Positions 7,444 through 15,708 of a stretch of 30,796 bases of DNA are shown piece by piece. Location: positions 1 to 30,796 of the forward strand of contig CATZMG010000019.1 in NCBI GenBank assembly GCA_958421655.1, in the 5' to 3' direction. A program made the position numbers and the translations under genes. This DNA is from an uncultured Collinsella sp. Lineage in GTDB: Bacteria; Actinomycetota; Coriobacteriia; Coriobacteriales; Coriobacteriaceae. The notes under the pieces are model-generated. The model was not told the DNA's origin. It saw only the letters and a list, made by a program, of their open reading frames with translations, and did no database searches. The number at the start of each line of letters is the position of its first letter. The stretch's first letter is position 1.

Positions 7444-8716
7444 GAACCTCCCTGCGTGCATGGACCAAGCCGGAATCATCGACTCCGATGATAGCAACAT
7501 CGAGCAGGCACGGGGCTGTGAGTCCACAGGTATCGTCAAGACGGGCATGATGGAACGAACCGAGCGTCAGGTTGTCGCCATACTCGAGCACGGCGCGCTC
7601 GACGGTGCCCACGCGACGGCGAGCGTCGGCAATGGCGAGCTCCTGCGCCGCGGCCCTCATGCGGCGGCTGCGCTCGGCCATGACCTCGGGCGGCACCTGG
7701 TCGGGCATATCGGCAGCAAGGGTACCGGGACGCTTGCTATATCGAAACACGTGCATGCGCGAAAAGCCCGCGCGACGGCACAGCGCCAGCGACTCCTCAA
7801 ACTCCTCGTCCGTCTCGCCGGGAAAACCGACGATGACGTCGCACGAAAGAGACGCCTGGGGCAAGTTGGCGCGAATCATGCGCACCGTCTCCTCGAAGTC
7901 CTCGGCGCTATAGGGACGGCCCATGCGATGCAGTGTCCTTGTGCAGCCGGACTGCACGGGCAGGTGCAAAAACGGAGCGATGCGCTGCGGATAGCGCGCC
8001 ATGACCTTAAGCAGGGACTCGGAGATATCCATGGGCTCGACCGAGGAAATACGCACATGCGGAATGGACGTGCGCTCCATAATCGCCTCGAGCAGCTCAT
8101 CGATCTCGACGTGTTCGTCAGTCGCGCTCTTGCCATCGTAGGCGCCCAGGTTCACACCCGTCAGCACCACCTCGGGCACGCCGGCCTCCTGGGCCTCGCG
8201 AACCTGCTCGAGCACGGACTCGACCGGCACGGAACGCTCGGGGCCGCGGGCCTTCCACACAATACAATAGGTGCAACGATGGTTGCAGCCGTCCTGGATC
8301 TTCACGCCCAGACGCGAGCGACCGAGTGCGTCGACAACCTCGCCGTCGCTGCAGGCGGGAACGTCATCGGACTCAACGCCCAGCACCTCACAGACGCGTT
8401 CGGCGACATCGATCTTGGACGGCTCGGCGATCACGCGGTTCGAAAGCTCCAGCAGCTCCTCGGGATGCAGATTGACCACGCATCCGGTCACGACCACATA
8501 GGGCTCGTTTGGATAGGCCAGCGCATGGCGAACGGCCTTACGGGTCTTGGCCTCGGCCTCGCCCGTAACGGCACAGGTGTTAATGACAATCAGCTCGGCA
8601 TCCATAGGCTCCACCATCGCAAAGCCCAGGCGCATTAGATCGGCAGTGATACGGTCGGACTCAACCCGGTTGACACGGCAGCCGAGGTTGACGACAGAGA
8701 TATGAGGTGCGAGCAC
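7424..8716 (-). CDS. mtaB: tRNA (N6-threonylcarbamoyladenosine) methylthiotransferase
   Basis: A 430-residue radical-SAM enzyme that adds a methylthio group to t6A37 of ANN-decoding tRNAs, giving ms2t6A. The N-terminal UPF0004 domain holds the auxiliary [4Fe-4S] cysteines C13 (NLGCRVN), C48 (NTCAVTG) and C79 (TGCVV). The radical-SAM triad is C144-C148-C151 (CNHRCTYC). A TRAM-like tail covers roughly 365-430. NLGCRVNRVES fits MtaB better than MiaB or RimO. The start is GTG at 8716 with AAGGAG 5 nt upstream. It starts 9 nt after the dnaJ stop and overlaps phoH at its end, so it is part of the same operon. Confidence 0.94.
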   Translation of the reverse strand: MLAPHISVVNLGCRVNRVESDRITADLMRLGFAMVEPMDAELIVINTCAVTGEAEAKTRKAVRHALAYPNEPYVVVTGCVVNLHPEELLELSNRVIAEPSKIDVAERVCEVLGVESDDVPACSDGEVVDALGRSRLGVKIQDGCNHRCTYCIVWKARGPERSVPVESVLEQVREAQEAGVPEVVLTGVNLGAYDGKSATDEHVEIDELLEAIMERTSIPHVRISSVEPMDISESLLKVMARYPQRIAPFLHLPVQSGCTRTLHRMGRPYSAEDFEETVRMIRANLPQASLSCDVIVGFPGETDEEFEESLALCRRAGFSRMHVFRYSKRPGTLAADMPDQVPPEVMAERSRRMRAAAQELAIADARRRVGTVERAVLEYGDNLTLGSFHHARLDDTCGLTAPCLLDVAIIGVDDSGLVHARREVHGSLED

Positions 8717-8725
8717 GCGGGCTCC

Positions 8726-9874
8726 TTAATCGAGGATGTCGTCGAGGGCACTCTTGATACGATCGGTCACCGACTTCTTACCGGATGCGACGTCATCGCC
8801 CATCTCGTCGGCAAAGGCGCGAAGCAGCTCGCGCTGCTTGTTGGAGAGATTGGTGGGGACGACCACGCGCAGCTGCACGTTCAGACGACCGCGCGAACCG
8901 CCACCGCCGATACGCGGCATGCCGTAATTGTTGACGCTCACGGTGTCACCGTACTGTGTGCCGGCGGGGACGCACAGCTTGACGACCTCGTCAGGCATAA
9001 TGCCCTCGACCTCGATCTCGCATCCGAGCGCAGCCTGCGCAATCGAGATATCGCTCACGAGGTACAGGTCGTCGCCGTTGCGCTTAAAACGCTCGTGGTC
9101 GGCGACGCGCACGTTGACGATCAGGTCACCCGAAGGCTCGCCGCGAAGGCCGGCCTCGCCAAAACCGCTCACGCGCAGCTGGCGACCGGTCGAAACGCCG
9201 GCGGGAATATCGATATCGATCTTTTCGTGCGAAGGCGTGCGGCCCTGACCGTCACAGGTCTCGCAGGGATGGTCGATGACCGTGCCTTCGCCGTGGCAGT
9301 CGGGACAGGGCGAAGAGGACTGGACCTGGCCCAGGAACGAACGCTGGACCGTCGTGACATAGCCCGTGCCGTGGCAGCGGCTGCACTGCTTTTCCTGTGC
9401 ACCCTCGGCCCTGCCGGTGCCGTTGCAATCCTCGCAGGGGGCAAGGCGGTCATAGCTGATCGTCTTTTTGCAACCGAGCGCCGCCTCCTCAAGGGTCACC
9501 GAAAGGGAGATGGCCATATCGCGGCCGCGACGACGCTCACGGCGATTTCGGGCGCCACCGCCGGCACCGCCGCCAAAGAACGACGAGAAGAGGTCGTCCA
9601 TGCCCATGCCACCAAAGATATCGTTGATATCGACGTAGCCCGAACCACCAGGGCCGTCCGCGGTGCCGTAACGGTCGTAGTTAGCACGCTTCTGCTCGTC
9701 GGAAAGAACGGAATACGCCTCGTTGAGCTCTTTGAACTTGGCCTCGGCCTCGGGGTCGTCCGAAACGTCCGGGTGTACGGTACGGGCCTTCTTTAGAAAC
9801 GCGCGCTTAATCGTCCGCGCGTCGGCATCCTTGTCGACGCCAAGTACCTCGTAGTAATCCCTATTTTCCGACAC
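8726..9874 (-). CDS. dnaJ: Chaperone DnaJ, full-length type I
   Basis: A 382-residue Hsp40 co-chaperone that delivers unfolded clients to DnaK and stimulates its ATPase. The J domain has HPD at 34-36. A Gly/Phe region (~70-108) includes FFGGGAGGG. The zinc domain has four CxxCxGxG repeats: CEDCNGTG (147), CSRCHGTG (164), CPDCHGEG (190) and CETCDGQG (204). Both C-terminal client-binding domains are present, to the end DRIKSALDDILD. The start is the GTG at 9874 (MSENRDYYEVLGV), with GGAAGGA 8 nt upstream; the open frame reaches 9940, but the extra residues are not J-domain. Next to a second, membrane-ended DnaJ; no dnaK, grpE or hrcA nearby. Confidence 0.95.
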   Translation of the reverse strand: MSENRDYYEVLGVDKDADARTIKRAFLKKARTVHPDVSDDPEAEAKFKELNEAYSVLSDEQKRANYDRYGTADGPGGSGYVDINDIFGGMGMDDLFSSFFGGGAGGGARNRRERRRGRDMAISLSVTLEEAALGCKKTISYDRLAPCEDCNGTGRAEGAQEKQCSRCHGTGYVTTVQRSFLGQVQSSSPCPDCHGEGTVIDHPCETCDGQGRTPSHEKIDIDIPAGVSTGRQLRVSGFGEAGLRGEPSGDLIVNVRVADHERFKRNGDDLYLVSDISIAQAALGCEIEVEGIMPDEVVKLCVPAGTQYGDTVSVNNYGMPRIGGGGSRGRLNVQLRVVVPTNLSNKQRELLRAFADEMGDDVASGKKSVTDRIKSALDDILD

Positions 9875-9955
9875 GACCGAATCCTTCCGACTTTCATTTT
9901 TGTCACAGTGCGTCCTATACCCAAGCTGGGCCGGCCGCAAACAGAGGGCTAGATG

Positions 9956-11059
9956 TTATTGCATTGCGTAGGGCGAAAGCATGGCACGTTGTGAGCAACT
10001 CGCAAACCAAACCGACACGAGCGCAAACATAAATCCGTTGGCAAAACCGTTGGCAAACTGCATCGCGCCGCGCTTCCACCACAGCAGGCTGCGGTGCAGC
10101 ACGCCGTCCGAGACCACCATAAACAGGCCCATGGCAAACGGAATAAAGCACATTATGGCAAAGGCCGAGAACACGCCTGAGATGGCCGACAGCACCAAAA
10201 ACGGCGCCACGATGCCCATCAGGTAAAAACCTGTACGGGCCTTGCCTTCCAGGCGCTCGGCCTCGACATGGGCGCGGCCGACCAGATCGCCACCCGAGGC
10301 ACCGTTGGTTCCGGCGTGACCCATGCCACTAATGCGAACCTCGTCACCATCGTGCGTGCCGGCGGGAAACTCAATCGTCTGCTCGGAGGTCACACGGGTT
10401 CGCCCGCTGCCGCCGCAATCGGGGCAGGGGTCGGCGACGACCTTACCGGAACCGCCGCACTCGGGGCAGACAGACTGAAACGTGCCGGCACCGAACAGGA
10501 AGGACAGGTCGACGTCGATGTGGCCGCGACCGCCGCAGCTCGGACAGGTATGTGCATGCTCGGACGAAACAGATCCCGAGCCTCCGCAGTGACCACAGGT
10601 ATCGAAGCGCGTATAGCGGACGGTCTTGCGGGCACCGCCCTTGGCCTCCTTGGCGTCGAGCTTGATATCGACGACCACGTTGGCGCCACTCTCGGGGTTG
10701 TAGGCCGCCTGGCCGCGACGGGGCTGGCCCCAGGCGCCACCAAAGGGAAAGCCGCCCTCAAAGGGGTTGCCATAGCCCGCGCCACCGGTGTAGCCGCCAC
10801 CATAGGGAGAAGCCGTAGGAGCGCCGGCAAAGGGATTACCCGAGCGCATGGCGTCGTAGCGCGCACGCTTCTGCTCGTCCGAAAGCACGGCATAGGCCTC
10901 GGAAACCTCTTTAAACTTTTCCTCGGCATCCGGCTCTTTGTTGACGTCCGGATGGAGCTTGCGGGCCTTTTGCTGGAAGGCCTTCTGTATATCACGCGAG
11001 GTGGCGTCCTTGGAGACACCCAAAATCTCGTAGTAATCTTTTTCGTTCATCGTCGCCAT
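9956..11059 (-). CDS. DnaJ-like protein with membrane C-terminus
   Basis: A 367-residue protein that starts as a type I DnaJ: J domain with HPD at 36-38, Gly/Phe region (~73-113), and four zinc repeats CGHCGGSG (155), CPSCGGRG (172), CPECGGSG (198) and CPDCGGSG (212). The first C-terminal domain is recognisable (IEFPAGTHDGDEVRISGMGHAG near 229-250). At about residue 276 the family similarity stops. What follows is hydrophobic: predicted membrane segments at about 278-298, 299-317 and 339-355, then a short tail. The dimerising second C-terminal domain is missing. The frame is intact, so this is a rearranged gene, not decay. The start at 11059 has AGGAGG 9 nt upstream; MNEKDYYEI, three codons on, is the alternative. 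A membrane-anchored DnaK recruiter is inference. Confidence 0.88.
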   Translation of the reverse strand: MATMNEKDYYEILGVSKDATSRDIQKAFQQKARKLHPDVNKEPDAEEKFKEVSEAYAVLSDEQKRARYDAMRSGNPFAGAPTASPYGGGYTGGAGYGNPFEGGFPFGGAWGQPRRGQAAYNPESGANVVVDIKLDAKEAKGGARKTVRYTRFDTCGHCGGSGSVSSEHAHTCPSCGGRGHIDVDLSFLFGAGTFQSVCPECGGSGKVVADPCPDCGGSGRTRVTSEQTIEFPAGTHDGDEVRISGMGHAGTNGASGGDLVGRAHVEAERLEGKARTGFYLMGIVAPFLVLSAISGVFSAFAIMCFIPFAMGLFMVVSDGVLHRSLLWWKRGAMQFANGFANGFMFALVSVWFASCSQRAMLSPYAMQ

Positions 11060-11117
11060 GCGCGGCAACCTCCTGCTCACAGCAGCGTATATATTGCGGT
11101 AATTCTACCCGAGCGGC

Positions 11118-12350
11118 CTAGGCTAGACCCCAAAACAGCTCGAACAGCACATTTCCATCGAGCCAGCCCAAGTGGGTGGGCGCTAAGCGGGCGCGGGCAC
11201 GACCTGCGATAACGTCTTTCGAGGCGACGCGCTCCGCAAGCCCCTCAACGCCATCGGGCACCCAAGTGGCAAGGCCCAACTCGAGCGCACGGTCACAGGC
11301 CGCCGCCAACTCATCTGCAGCGATCACGCTTGCCAAGCGAACCAACAGGTCGGGCCCAATGCCACGCGTCATGCGGCAGGCGAGCATCAGATCCTCGGCC
11401 GCAGCCTCGCGCTGCGACAGATACTCGGCATCAAACGCCGTCGCATCATCGTCACGTTGCACCAAGCGCACGCGATACGCATCGCCGCGAGCGGGCACGT
11501 CGGGAAACAGCCCGGCCAAGCGATCGAAATCTTCGGCGTCGAGCATACCGGCGGCAGAGCGACCCAAACCCAGATAGCCCCGTCCGGTCCAATAGGCAAT
11601 GTTGTGGGCGCACTCATGTCCGTCGAGCGCGTAGCTTGCAACCTCATACGGGTGATAGCCGGCAGCACCCAGACGCTCACGCGCCGCGTCCATGCACGAA
11701 GCCTGAAAATCCTCGTCGGGCTCGAGCGACTCGTCGCGACACGCCATGCGATAGAGCGGCGTGCCCTCCTCGAGCGTGAGAGGATACACCGATACATGAT
11801 GCGGCGCCGCCGCCAGCACGTCATCGAGTGTGCGCCGCCAGCTTACGGTGGTCTGCCCGGGAAGACCGCACATCAGGTCGCAGGACACATCGAGCCCAGC
11901 GTCCTTGACCGTCATGATGGCAGCGAGCGCCCGATCGGCATCGTGAATGCGGCCGATGGCGGAAAGTTCGGCGTTATCGAGCGTTTGCACGCCCAGAGAG
12001 ACGCGTGTGACACCAACCTTGGCAAGCGCAGCGGCAAGCTCGGCGGTCAGCGATTCGGGATTGGCCTCGCAGGTGAACTCAACGGGCTTACACCACGCAG
12101 AGATACGCCGGGCGAGTTCTACCAGACGCTCCCCCGCCAGCGACGGCGTGCCACCGCCAACATAGACGGTGCGGATGCCCTCGAGCGCCCCGACGTCTCC
12201 AAAGGCATCGAGGCGCGCATAAAGCAGCTCAAAATAGGCATCGAGCGCAGCGCTCAGGTCGCACGGAGCAAAACTGCGTGAGTCAAAGTCACAGTACCGG
12301 CATTTTTGGGCGCAAAACGGCACGTGCACGTACAGCGCGGTAACGGCCAC
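11118..12350 (-). CDS. hemW: Radical SAM heme chaperone HemW (HemN-like)
   Basis: A 410-residue radical-SAM protein. YVHVPFCAQKCRYCDF holds the CxxxCxxC cluster motif (C13, C17, C20), and GGGTPS (about 107-112) the SAM-binding glycines. The HemN/HemW core continues with EANPES and GVTRVSLGVQTLD. The short N-terminus and CRYCDF (not CGFC-type) fit HemW, which inserts heme into respiratory enzymes, better than true coproporphyrinogen dehydrogenase HemN. The start is GTG at 12350 with GGAGG 7 nt upstream, inside the last codons of dusB, and only 2 nt separate the genes. The lepA-hemW neighbourhood is broadly conserved. Whether this anaerobe makes or only imports heme is not visible here. Confidence 0.92.
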   Translation of the reverse strand: MAVTALYVHVPFCAQKCRYCDFDSRSFAPCDLSAALDAYFELLYARLDAFGDVGALEGIRTVYVGGGTPSLAGERLVELARRISAWCKPVEFTCEANPESLTAELAAALAKVGVTRVSLGVQTLDNAELSAIGRIHDADRALAAIMTVKDAGLDVSCDLMCGLPGQTTVSWRRTLDDVLAAAPHHVSVYPLTLEEGTPLYRMACRDESLEPDEDFQASCMDAARERLGAAGYHPYEVASYALDGHECAHNIAYWTGRGYLGLGRSAAGMLDAEDFDRLAGLFPDVPARGDAYRVRLVQRDDDATAFDAEYLSQREAAAEDLMLACRMTRGIGPDLLVRLASVIAADELAAACDRALELGLATWVPDGVEGLAERVASKDVIAGRARARLAPTHLGWLDGNVLFELFWGLA

Positions 12351-12352
12351 CG

Positions 12353-13396
12353 TTAGGCCTCCAGCGGATGAGCGGGCACCGACTCGCCGGCGGCAAGCGC
12401 AGCCTCGCAGGCCACCACATCGCGCTCGATGTCATCGACCAGCGCCATGAACTCCTCGTATGTGGAGCAACGCACCACTTGGGCGCGCCAGGCGGCAGCA
12501 TGGGGCATGCCCTTTAGATACCAGCTTGCGTACGTGCGGGCACGCGACATAAGCGGCAGCAGCTCGTGCGTGAGCGTCAGGTGCTCGCGCAGGGCATCCA
12601 GGCGCTCGCGTGAGGAGCGAGAGGGCACCGGCGTGCCATCGAGCGCAAGGGCGCGGGCATCGCCGAACACCCAGGGATTGCCATAGATACCGCGCGCGAT
12701 AAACACGGCGCTGGCACCCGAGCTGCGCAGGCGCTCCGCCGCATCCTCGGCCGAGAATACGTCGCCCGAACCGATAACGGGAATCTCGACGGCGTCGGCC
12801 ACCTCATCGACGACCGACCAATCGGCCTGGCCCGTATAGAGCTGCGTGGCACAGCGACCATGTACCGCCACCGCAGCGGCCCCTGCCCCCTCGAGCATCT
12901 GGGCAAACGTCGCGGCATTGCGATCTTCGGCGTAAAAACCCTTACGGATCTTTACGGTCACGGGCACGTGCGCCGCGCCCACCGCTGCCTCGACAATCTT
13001 CTCTGCCAGCTCGGGCGTGCACATAAGCGCCGAGCCCTCGCCCTTGGTGACAACCTTGCGAGCTGGGCAGGCCATGTTGATATCAATCAAAGACAGGCGA
13101 TCGCCCACACGTTCCTCGACGGCAGCGACGGCACTCGCAAACTGATCGGGCTTGGAACCAAAGAGCTGCACGCAGATTTGCTGCTCCTCGTCGGCCGGCA
13201 GCACCAGACGCCACGTCTTATTGCTGGCATAGGCAAGGCCTGCCACGCTCACCATCTCGCTATAGGCAAGATTGGCACCACGGCGACGGCACATGATGCG
13301 ATAGGCGGGGTCGGTTACGCCCGCCATGGGAGCCATAAGGAACGGCTGCTCGGTATAGGCACCCAGCAGCCGCTTGCTGTATTCAGAAAGCGCCAT
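12353..13396 (-). CDS. dusB: tRNA-dihydrouridine synthase, DusB type
   Basis: A 347-residue flavoenzyme that reduces specific uridines in tRNA to dihydrouridine using FMN and NAD(P)H. The TIM-barrel start FLMAPMAGVTDPAYR (19-33) binds FMN, the catalytic Cys is C110 in DINMACPARK, and VKIRKGF, AVHGR and IPVIGSGDVFS are the usual phosphate and base contacts. The C-terminal helical domain (~250-330) binds tRNA. The start at 13396 is 4 nt after the lepA stop. The ribosome site is weak (only AGG), so coupling to lepA is likely. dusB is an insertion relative to the common lepA-hemW order. Confidence 0.94.
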   Translation of the reverse strand: MALSEYSKRLLGAYTEQPFLMAPMAGVTDPAYRIMCRRRGANLAYSEMVSVAGLAYASNKTWRLVLPADEEQQICVQLFGSKPDQFASAVAAVEERVGDRLSLIDINMACPARKVVTKGEGSALMCTPELAEKIVEAAVGAAHVPVTVKIRKGFYAEDRNAATFAQMLEGAGAAAVAVHGRCATQLYTGQADWSVVDEVADAVEIPVIGSGDVFSAEDAAERLRSSGASAVFIARGIYGNPWVFGDARALALDGTPVPSRSSRERLDALREHLTLTHELLPLMSRARTYASWYLKGMPHAAAWRAQVVRCSTYEEFMALVDDIERDVVACEAALAAGESVPAHPLEA

Positions 13397-13400
13397 GGAC

Positions 13401-15212
13401 CTAATCGTCCACCTTGAGAATCGCCATAAAGGCCTCCTGCGGAACCTCGACCGAGCCGATGGCCTTCATGCGCTTCTTGCCCTCTTTCTGCTTTTCGAGC
13501 AGCTTGCGCTTACGCGAGATATCGCCACCATAGCACTTGGCCAAAACGTCCTTGCGGCGCGCCTTGACGGTGGAGCGGGCGATGATCTTGTTGCCGATAG
13601 CGCCCTGAATAGGCACCTCGAACAGCTGGCGGGGGATAATCTCCTTGAGCTTGTCGCACAGACCGCGTGCCAGGCCATAGGCCTTGTCCTTGTGCACGAT
13701 AAACGAAAGCGCGTCCACCTCGTCGCCCGAAAGCAGGATATCGAGCTTGACGAGCTCGGAGGGACGATACTCGTTGAACTCATAGTCGAGCGAGGCATAG
13801 CCCTTGGTGCGGCTCTTGAGCTGGTCAAAGAAGTCCAGGATAAGCTCGGCAAGCGGCATGTCAAAGCGCATCTCAACCGATTTGCTCGTGAGATGGATCA
13901 TGTCGGTTGTAATGCCGCGGTGCTCGATAGCGAGCTGCATGACGGCACCCGTATACTCGGGCGGGCAGATAATCTTGGCCTTGAGGTAAGGCTCCTCGAT
14001 GCGCTCGATGCGCGTAGCCTCGGGCAGGTCCTGCGGGCTGCGGACATCGATCATCTCACCGTCGGTCTTGTAGACGTGATAGTCCACCGAAGGGCTCGTG
14101 GCAATAAGGTCCAGATTGAACTCGCGCTCCAGGCGCTCCTTGACGACCTCCATATGCAGCAGGCCCAAGAAGCCCACGCGGAAACCAAAGCCGAGTGCCA
14201 CCGAGGTCTCGGGCTCCCACACCAACGACGGGTCGTTGACGTGCAGCTTATCGAGAGCGTCGCGCAGATTCTCGTAATCCTTGTTGTCGATCGGGAACAG
14301 GCCCGTGTAGACCATGGGCTTGGCCTCGCGGTAGCCGGGAAGCGGCTCGGGGCAGGGATTCGACGCCCACGTAAGGGTATCGCCCACGCGAACGGCCTCG
14401 GGGTCCTTCAGGCCTGTGACCACGTAGCCCACCTCGCCAACCGTCAGTGCGTCTACCGGCGTCTCGGCGGGACGCTTGACGCCCACGCCGTCGACCAAGA
14501 AGTCGCCCTCGGCCTGCATCATGCGCAGGGTATCGCCCTTTTTGATGGAACCGTCAAAGACGCGGACCGTGGCAACGACGCCGCGGTACTCATCAAAATA
14601 CGAATCCAGGATAAGTGCTTTGAGCGGCGCGTTCGCATCGCCCTTGGGCGGCGAAATCAAAAAGACAATGGACTCCAGTAGGTCGTGGATGCCCTCGCCG
14701 GTCTTGCCCGATACGCATACGGCATCGTCGGCAGGAATCGCCAGATCATCCTCGATCTCGGTCTTAACCTCGTCGGGATGGGCCGAGGGCAGGTCGATCT
14801 TATTGATGGCGGGCACGATATCCAGATTAGCGTTCATGGCGAGCGTCGCGTTGGAGACGGTCTGCGCCTCGACGCCCTGCGTGGCGTCGACGACGAGCAC
14901 CGCGCCCTCACAGGCGGCCAGCGAGCGCGAGACCTCATAGGTAAAGTCCACGTGACCCGGCGTATCGATCAGGTTGAACTGATACGTCTCGCCATCGTCG
15001 GCGTCATAGGAAACACGAACGGCATTGGACTTGATCGTGATGCCGCGCTCGCGCTCGATATCCATGGTGTCGAGCAGCTGCGACTCCATGTCGCGCTCGT
15101 CGACGGTATGGGTAAGCTCGAGGATACGGTCACTGATCGTGGACTTGCCATGGTCGATGTGCGCAACGATTGAGAAGTTGCGGATGTGGGAAATGTCAAT
15201 TGAAGTATTCAT
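13401..15212 (-). CDS. lepA: Elongation factor 4 (LepA)
   Basis: A 603-residue translational GTPase that acts on paused or misassembled ribosomes. The G domain has AHIDHGKST (P-loop), RERGITIKS (switch I), DTPGHVDF (G3) and NKIDLPSA (G4). It is followed by domains II, III and V (GFLGLLHMEVVKERLEREF is the family landmark), and the LepA-specific C-terminal domain ends KAIGSVEVPQEAFMAILKVDD. The start at 15212 (MNTSIDISHIRNFSIVAHID) matches family length; the frame stays open to 15272 through the rpsT terminator. There is no convincing Shine-Dalgarno before this ATG, and only 25 nt separate it from the end of the rpsT terminator T-tract. Confidence 0.97.
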   Translation of the reverse strand: MNTSIDISHIRNFSIVAHIDHGKSTISDRILELTHTVDERDMESQLLDTMDIERERGITIKSNAVRVSYDADDGETYQFNLIDTPGHVDFTYEVSRSLAACEGAVLVVDATQGVEAQTVSNATLAMNANLDIVPAINKIDLPSAHPDEVKTEIEDDLAIPADDAVCVSGKTGEGIHDLLESIVFLISPPKGDANAPLKALILDSYFDEYRGVVATVRVFDGSIKKGDTLRMMQAEGDFLVDGVGVKRPAETPVDALTVGEVGYVVTGLKDPEAVRVGDTLTWASNPCPEPLPGYREAKPMVYTGLFPIDNKDYENLRDALDKLHVNDPSLVWEPETSVALGFGFRVGFLGLLHMEVVKERLEREFNLDLIATSPSVDYHVYKTDGEMIDVRSPQDLPEATRIERIEEPYLKAKIICPPEYTGAVMQLAIEHRGITTDMIHLTSKSVEMRFDMPLAELILDFFDQLKSRTKGYASLDYEFNEYRPSELVKLDILLSGDEVDALSFIVHKDKAYGLARGLCDKLKEIIPRQLFEVPIQGAIGNKIIARSTVKARRKDVLAKCYGGDISRKRKLLEKQKEGKKRMKAIGSVEVPQEAFMAILKVDD

Positions 15213-15237
15213 GCGGACTATCTTACCCGAGCGGTAC

Positions 15238-15274
15238 AAAAAATGGAGCCTGTTCCATAAAACAGGCTCCATTT
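15238..15274 (-). terminator. Rho-independent terminator of rpsT
   Basis: On the minus strand AAATGGAGCCTGTT (15274-15261) pairs perfectly over 14 bp with AACAGGCTCCATTT (15254-15241) across a 6-nt loop and runs into six T. It lies 35 nt past rpsT and directly before lepA. Confidence 0.93.
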
Positions 15275-15308
15275 ATGCGCGTAATCTGTGTGGTGTGAAA
15301 TTTACAAC

Positions 15309-15575
15309 TTAGGCGTTGATGCTGTTCACGAGCTTGGCAAGACCGGACTTGCGGTTGGAAGCCTGGTTCTTGTGGATAACATGCTTGGCGGCAGCCATAT
15401 CGAGACGCTTGGTAACGGTCTTGAGGGCAGCCTGGGCCTTCTCGGCGTCGCCCTCGGCAACGGCGGACTGGACGTGCTTGGTCAGCGTCTTGAGCTCGGA
15501 CTTGACAGCCTTGTTACGCATGCGAGCTGCCTCATTGGTGCGGATACGCTTCTTCTGAGACTTGATGTTTGCCAC
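15309..15575 (-). CDS. rpsT: 30S ribosomal protein S20
   Basis: An 88-residue basic protein that binds 16S rRNA early in small-subunit assembly. It shows the standard pattern ANIKSQKKRIRTNEAARMRNKAVKSELKT at the start and the helical hairpin ending HKNQASNRKSGLAKLVNSI. The start is GTG at 15575, chosen because it matches the family N-terminus (MANIKSQKKR) and has AAAGGA upstream. The AAGGAACTC motif occurs twice before it, so two overlapping ribosome sites are possible. Its own promoter lies about 80 nt upstream and a strong terminator follows. The position between holA and lepA is the commonly conserved one. Confidence 0.96.
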   Translation of the reverse strand: MANIKSQKKRIRTNEAARMRNKAVKSELKTLTKHVQSAVAEGDAEKAQAALKTVTKRLDMAAAKHVIHKNQASNRKSGLAKLVNSINA

Positions 15576-15650
15576 TTCTGGAGTTCCTTTCGAGTTCCTT
15601 GCAAAAAATGTATGACACCTCTGAGACACGGTGAGGTCATGCAAGCGCCT

Positions 15651-15659
15651 ACTATAGCA
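15651..15659 (-). promoter_or_regulatory. Extended -10 promoter of rpsT
   Basis: TGCTATAGT on the minus strand gives a near-consensus extended -10. The -35 region at 17 nt (TATCCC) is poor. The expected start lies about 70 nt before the rpsT GTG, leaving a leader with a T-rich stretch (CATTTTTTGC). Confidence 0.6.
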
Positions 15660-15708
15660 CGCTCCCCCTCAAAGGGATAGAACGAATTTGTCAAATAGGC
15701 AGGTATCA

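Noticed and set aside
8702..9796. 364-codon open frame on the plus strand opposite dnaJ
   Set aside because: Repetitive Ala/Leu/Val/Asp composition and no ribosome site; the minus strand holds four perfect zinc repeats.
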